Below, in pieces: positions 7,717 to 9,011 of a stretch of 9,011 nucleotides of DNA. The stretch comes from Chitinophagaceae bacterium (GTDB lineage Bacteria > Bacteroidota > Bacteroidia > Chitinophagales > Chitinophagaceae), in the NCBI GenBank assembly GCA_003526435.1, contig DPWF01000320.1:206-9216 (forward strand). Reading direction: 5' to 3'. Both the position numbers and the translations under genes were made by a program. Numbering within the stretch: the stretch's first letter is position 1; each line of letters begins with the position of its first letter. The notes under the pieces were generated by a model that was given only the letters and a program-made list of their open reading frames with translations, was not told the origin of the DNA and did no database searches.

Positions 7717-9011
7717 TCATTCTGTTCTTAAACTTTTTACAGGGTTGGCCGTAGCTGTCTTGAAAGCGTTCAGTCCAACCGTAATCAGGCAAATGAGTAA
7801 AGTGATTAAGCCTACAATAAAAAATATACCGATATTGATATTGATTCTGTAACTGAAATTCGTAAGCCATGCTTTCATCATCCACCATGCAATTGGTATT
7901 GCAATGGCAAATGAAACAAGAACAAGCAATAAAAATTCTTTTGACATCAAGGCGAGCAGGCTTTGTACAGAGGCACCCAAAATTTTCCTGATACCTATTT
8001 CTTTGGTTCTTCTTTCGATAGAGAATGAAACAAGACCGAATAAACCCAGACAACAAATAAAAATGGCCAGACTCGCGAAAATAAATGCAAGCCTACCGAT
8101 CAGTTGCTCATTGGCAAATTTTTCATTGAAAGCAGTGTCGGCAAAAGTGTATTCAAAGGGGAATTCGGCATTGTATTTTTTATAATTGGTTTCTATTACC
8201 TGCAATGCTTTTTTCAATTCAATACCCTGCTTCACACGGATGTTTAAACTGCCTATCCAGTTAGGATCGTATGCCAGCATGAGAGGAATGGGTAATGCAT
8301 AAGGAGAAGTCATGATGAGGTCATCAATAATACCTGTAATACGTCTTTCTCTGCCTGCCCATGAAATAGTGGACCCCACTGGATTTTTGAGTTTCATAAC
8401 ACGAATGGCTTCTTTATTCAGTATCACACAGTTGCTATCACCTGTTTTAAAGTCTCGTCCTTCCAGTATCCTGGCTTTCATCATATTGGTGAAATTTTCA
8501 CCAGAGCCCAGGAAGCCAACGATCAGATTGGGGTCTTCGGGTGCACCAGCCCATCTTACTCCTGAGGTAAATCCAAAAATAGTGCTGAGGGGCATGCTGG
8601 TAACATTTACAGCATCTATCATTCCACTTTGAAGTAATGCATTTCTCATTACTTCATAATTCTTTCCCATCTCATTGTTGGCAGTAACCATGATCAGGTT
8701 ATTGGTATCATAACCCAGATCTCGATGCTGTACATGTTTAATCTGTTGGTAAATGATAAGGGTAGCTGAAATGAGTACAATTGATATGGCGAATTGAGCT
8801 GTGACTAGAATTCTGCGTGGTAACAACGCCTGTTTGCCGGGAAGAAAACTTCCTTTCAAAACCTTTACAGGTTTCATGGCTGAGAGATAAAATGCAGGAT
8901 AGCTGCCGGCAATAACGCCTGTGAGTATAATAATCCCGAGAATACCCAGCCACAATAATGGTGCATGGTATGGAATGGTAATCTGTTGGTTTAATAAGCG
9001 ATTGAATAAGC
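7717..9011 (-). CDS. ABC transporter permease D, MacB/FtsX type, C-terminal 430 residues (5' end outside the window)
   Basis: The frame is open to the right edge, so the gene enters the window already in progress. An in-frame TTG at 8955-8953 should not be taken as the start: the upstream codons give LFNRLLNQQI, which aligns with LFNQLTNKEI of permease A. By comparison with A and B, about 355 N-terminal residues are missing. The visible part holds TM4 (fragment residues about 19-40, followed by SAMKPVKVLKGSF), TM5 (66-86), the second periplasmic domain (about 87-305), TM6 (308-330), the cytoplasmic motif KEIGIRKILGA (336-346), TM7 (358-378), TM8 (393-417) and the tail NPVKSLRTE. It is the only permease here that stops with TGA. 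Its periplasmic domain differs from the others: the position of VKDFHF reads IDDLIM, followed by TSPYALPIP. This suggests another subfamily and perhaps another partner or substrate. It is the most upstream gene of the array in view. Confidence 0.93.
   Translation of the reverse strand, partial: LFNRLLNQQITIPYHAPLLWLGILGIIILTGVIAGSYPAFYLSAMKPVKVLKGSFLPGKQALLPRRILVTAQFAISIVLISATLIIYQQIKHVQHRDLGYDTNNLIMVTANNEMGKNYEVMRNALLQSGMIDAVNVTSMPLSTIFGFTSGVRWAGAPEDPNLIVGFLGSGENFTNMMKARILEGRDFKTGDSNCVILNKEAIRVMKLKNPVGSTISWAGRERRITGIIDDLIMTSPYALPIPLMLAYDPNWIGSLNIRVKQGIELKKALQVIETNYKKYNAEFPFEYTFADTAFNEKFANEQLIGRLAFIFASLAIFICCLGLFGLVSFSIERRTKEIGIRKILGASVQSLLALMSKEFLLLVLVSFAIAIPIAWWMMKAWLTNFSYRININIGIFFIVGLITLLICLITVGLNAFKTATANPVKSLRTE
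7719..7746 (-). repeat. 28-nt perfect direct repeat, copy in the 3' end of permease D
   Basis: This is the second copy of the repeat at 5254-5281, covering the final NPVKSLRTE codons and the last base of the stop codon region of D. The stop itself differs: TGA here and TAA in C. One base beyond the repeat differs (G here, T in C) and the next three match again. The two copies lie about 2.46 kb apart in the same orientation and at the same place in their genes, so recombination between them would delete or duplicate one whole permease unit in frame. Confidence 0.85.

Noticed and set aside
8953..8955. TTG as a possible start for permease D, making a 412-aa half-size permease
   Set aside because: The frame continues upstream to the window edge with residues that align to the TM3-TM4 linker of permease A, so this is an internal leucine codon.

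Overview
This 9.0 kb window is coding almost end to end and carries one type of content: a single minus-strand gene array of ABC-transporter components of the MacB/FtsX/LolCDE class (type VII ABC systems). The DNA is A+T-rich by eye. The start codons have no convincing Shine-Dalgarno sequence, and each large permease ends in an NPVK(N/S)LR(T/S)E tail. Together with the 8-helix 'double MacB' permease format, this points to a member of the Bacteroidota. A Chitinophagales or Sphingobacteriales relative is my guess, but the sequence does not prove it.

Layout in the direction of transcription, from high to low coordinates: (1) permease D, 9011-7717, whose N-terminal half lies beyond the right edge; (2) permease C, 7681-5252, 809 aa; (3) permease B, 5229-2839, 796 aa; (4) permease A, 2808-406, 800 aa; (5) an ATP-binding subunit, 367-1, whose C-terminal half lies beyond the left edge. 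The gaps are only 35, 22, 30 and 38 nt, and none shows a terminator-like hairpin or a clear promoter. I read the five genes as one operon. No gene-free stretch exceeds 40 nt, and I saw no RNA gene, insertion sequence, CRISPR array or attachment site.

Each complete permease consists of two MacB-like membrane halves joined head to tail: TM1, a large periplasmic domain, TM2-4, then TM5, a second periplasmic domain, TM6-8. One chain is therefore a built-in pseudo-dimer that should need two copies of a separate ATPase. The only ATPase in view is the one at the left end. The simplest model is that it energises one or more of the four permeases to move a substrate across, or out of, the inner membrane. 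The substrate cannot be read from the sequence.

The most interesting points are the excess of permeases over ATPases, the different amounts of divergence in the two cytoplasmic coupling motifs of each permease, a 28-nt perfect repeat over the last codons of C and D, and a second periplasmic domain in D that differs from the other three. The system looks like a tandemly expanded member of a known superfamily. I found nothing that demands a wholly new mechanism.
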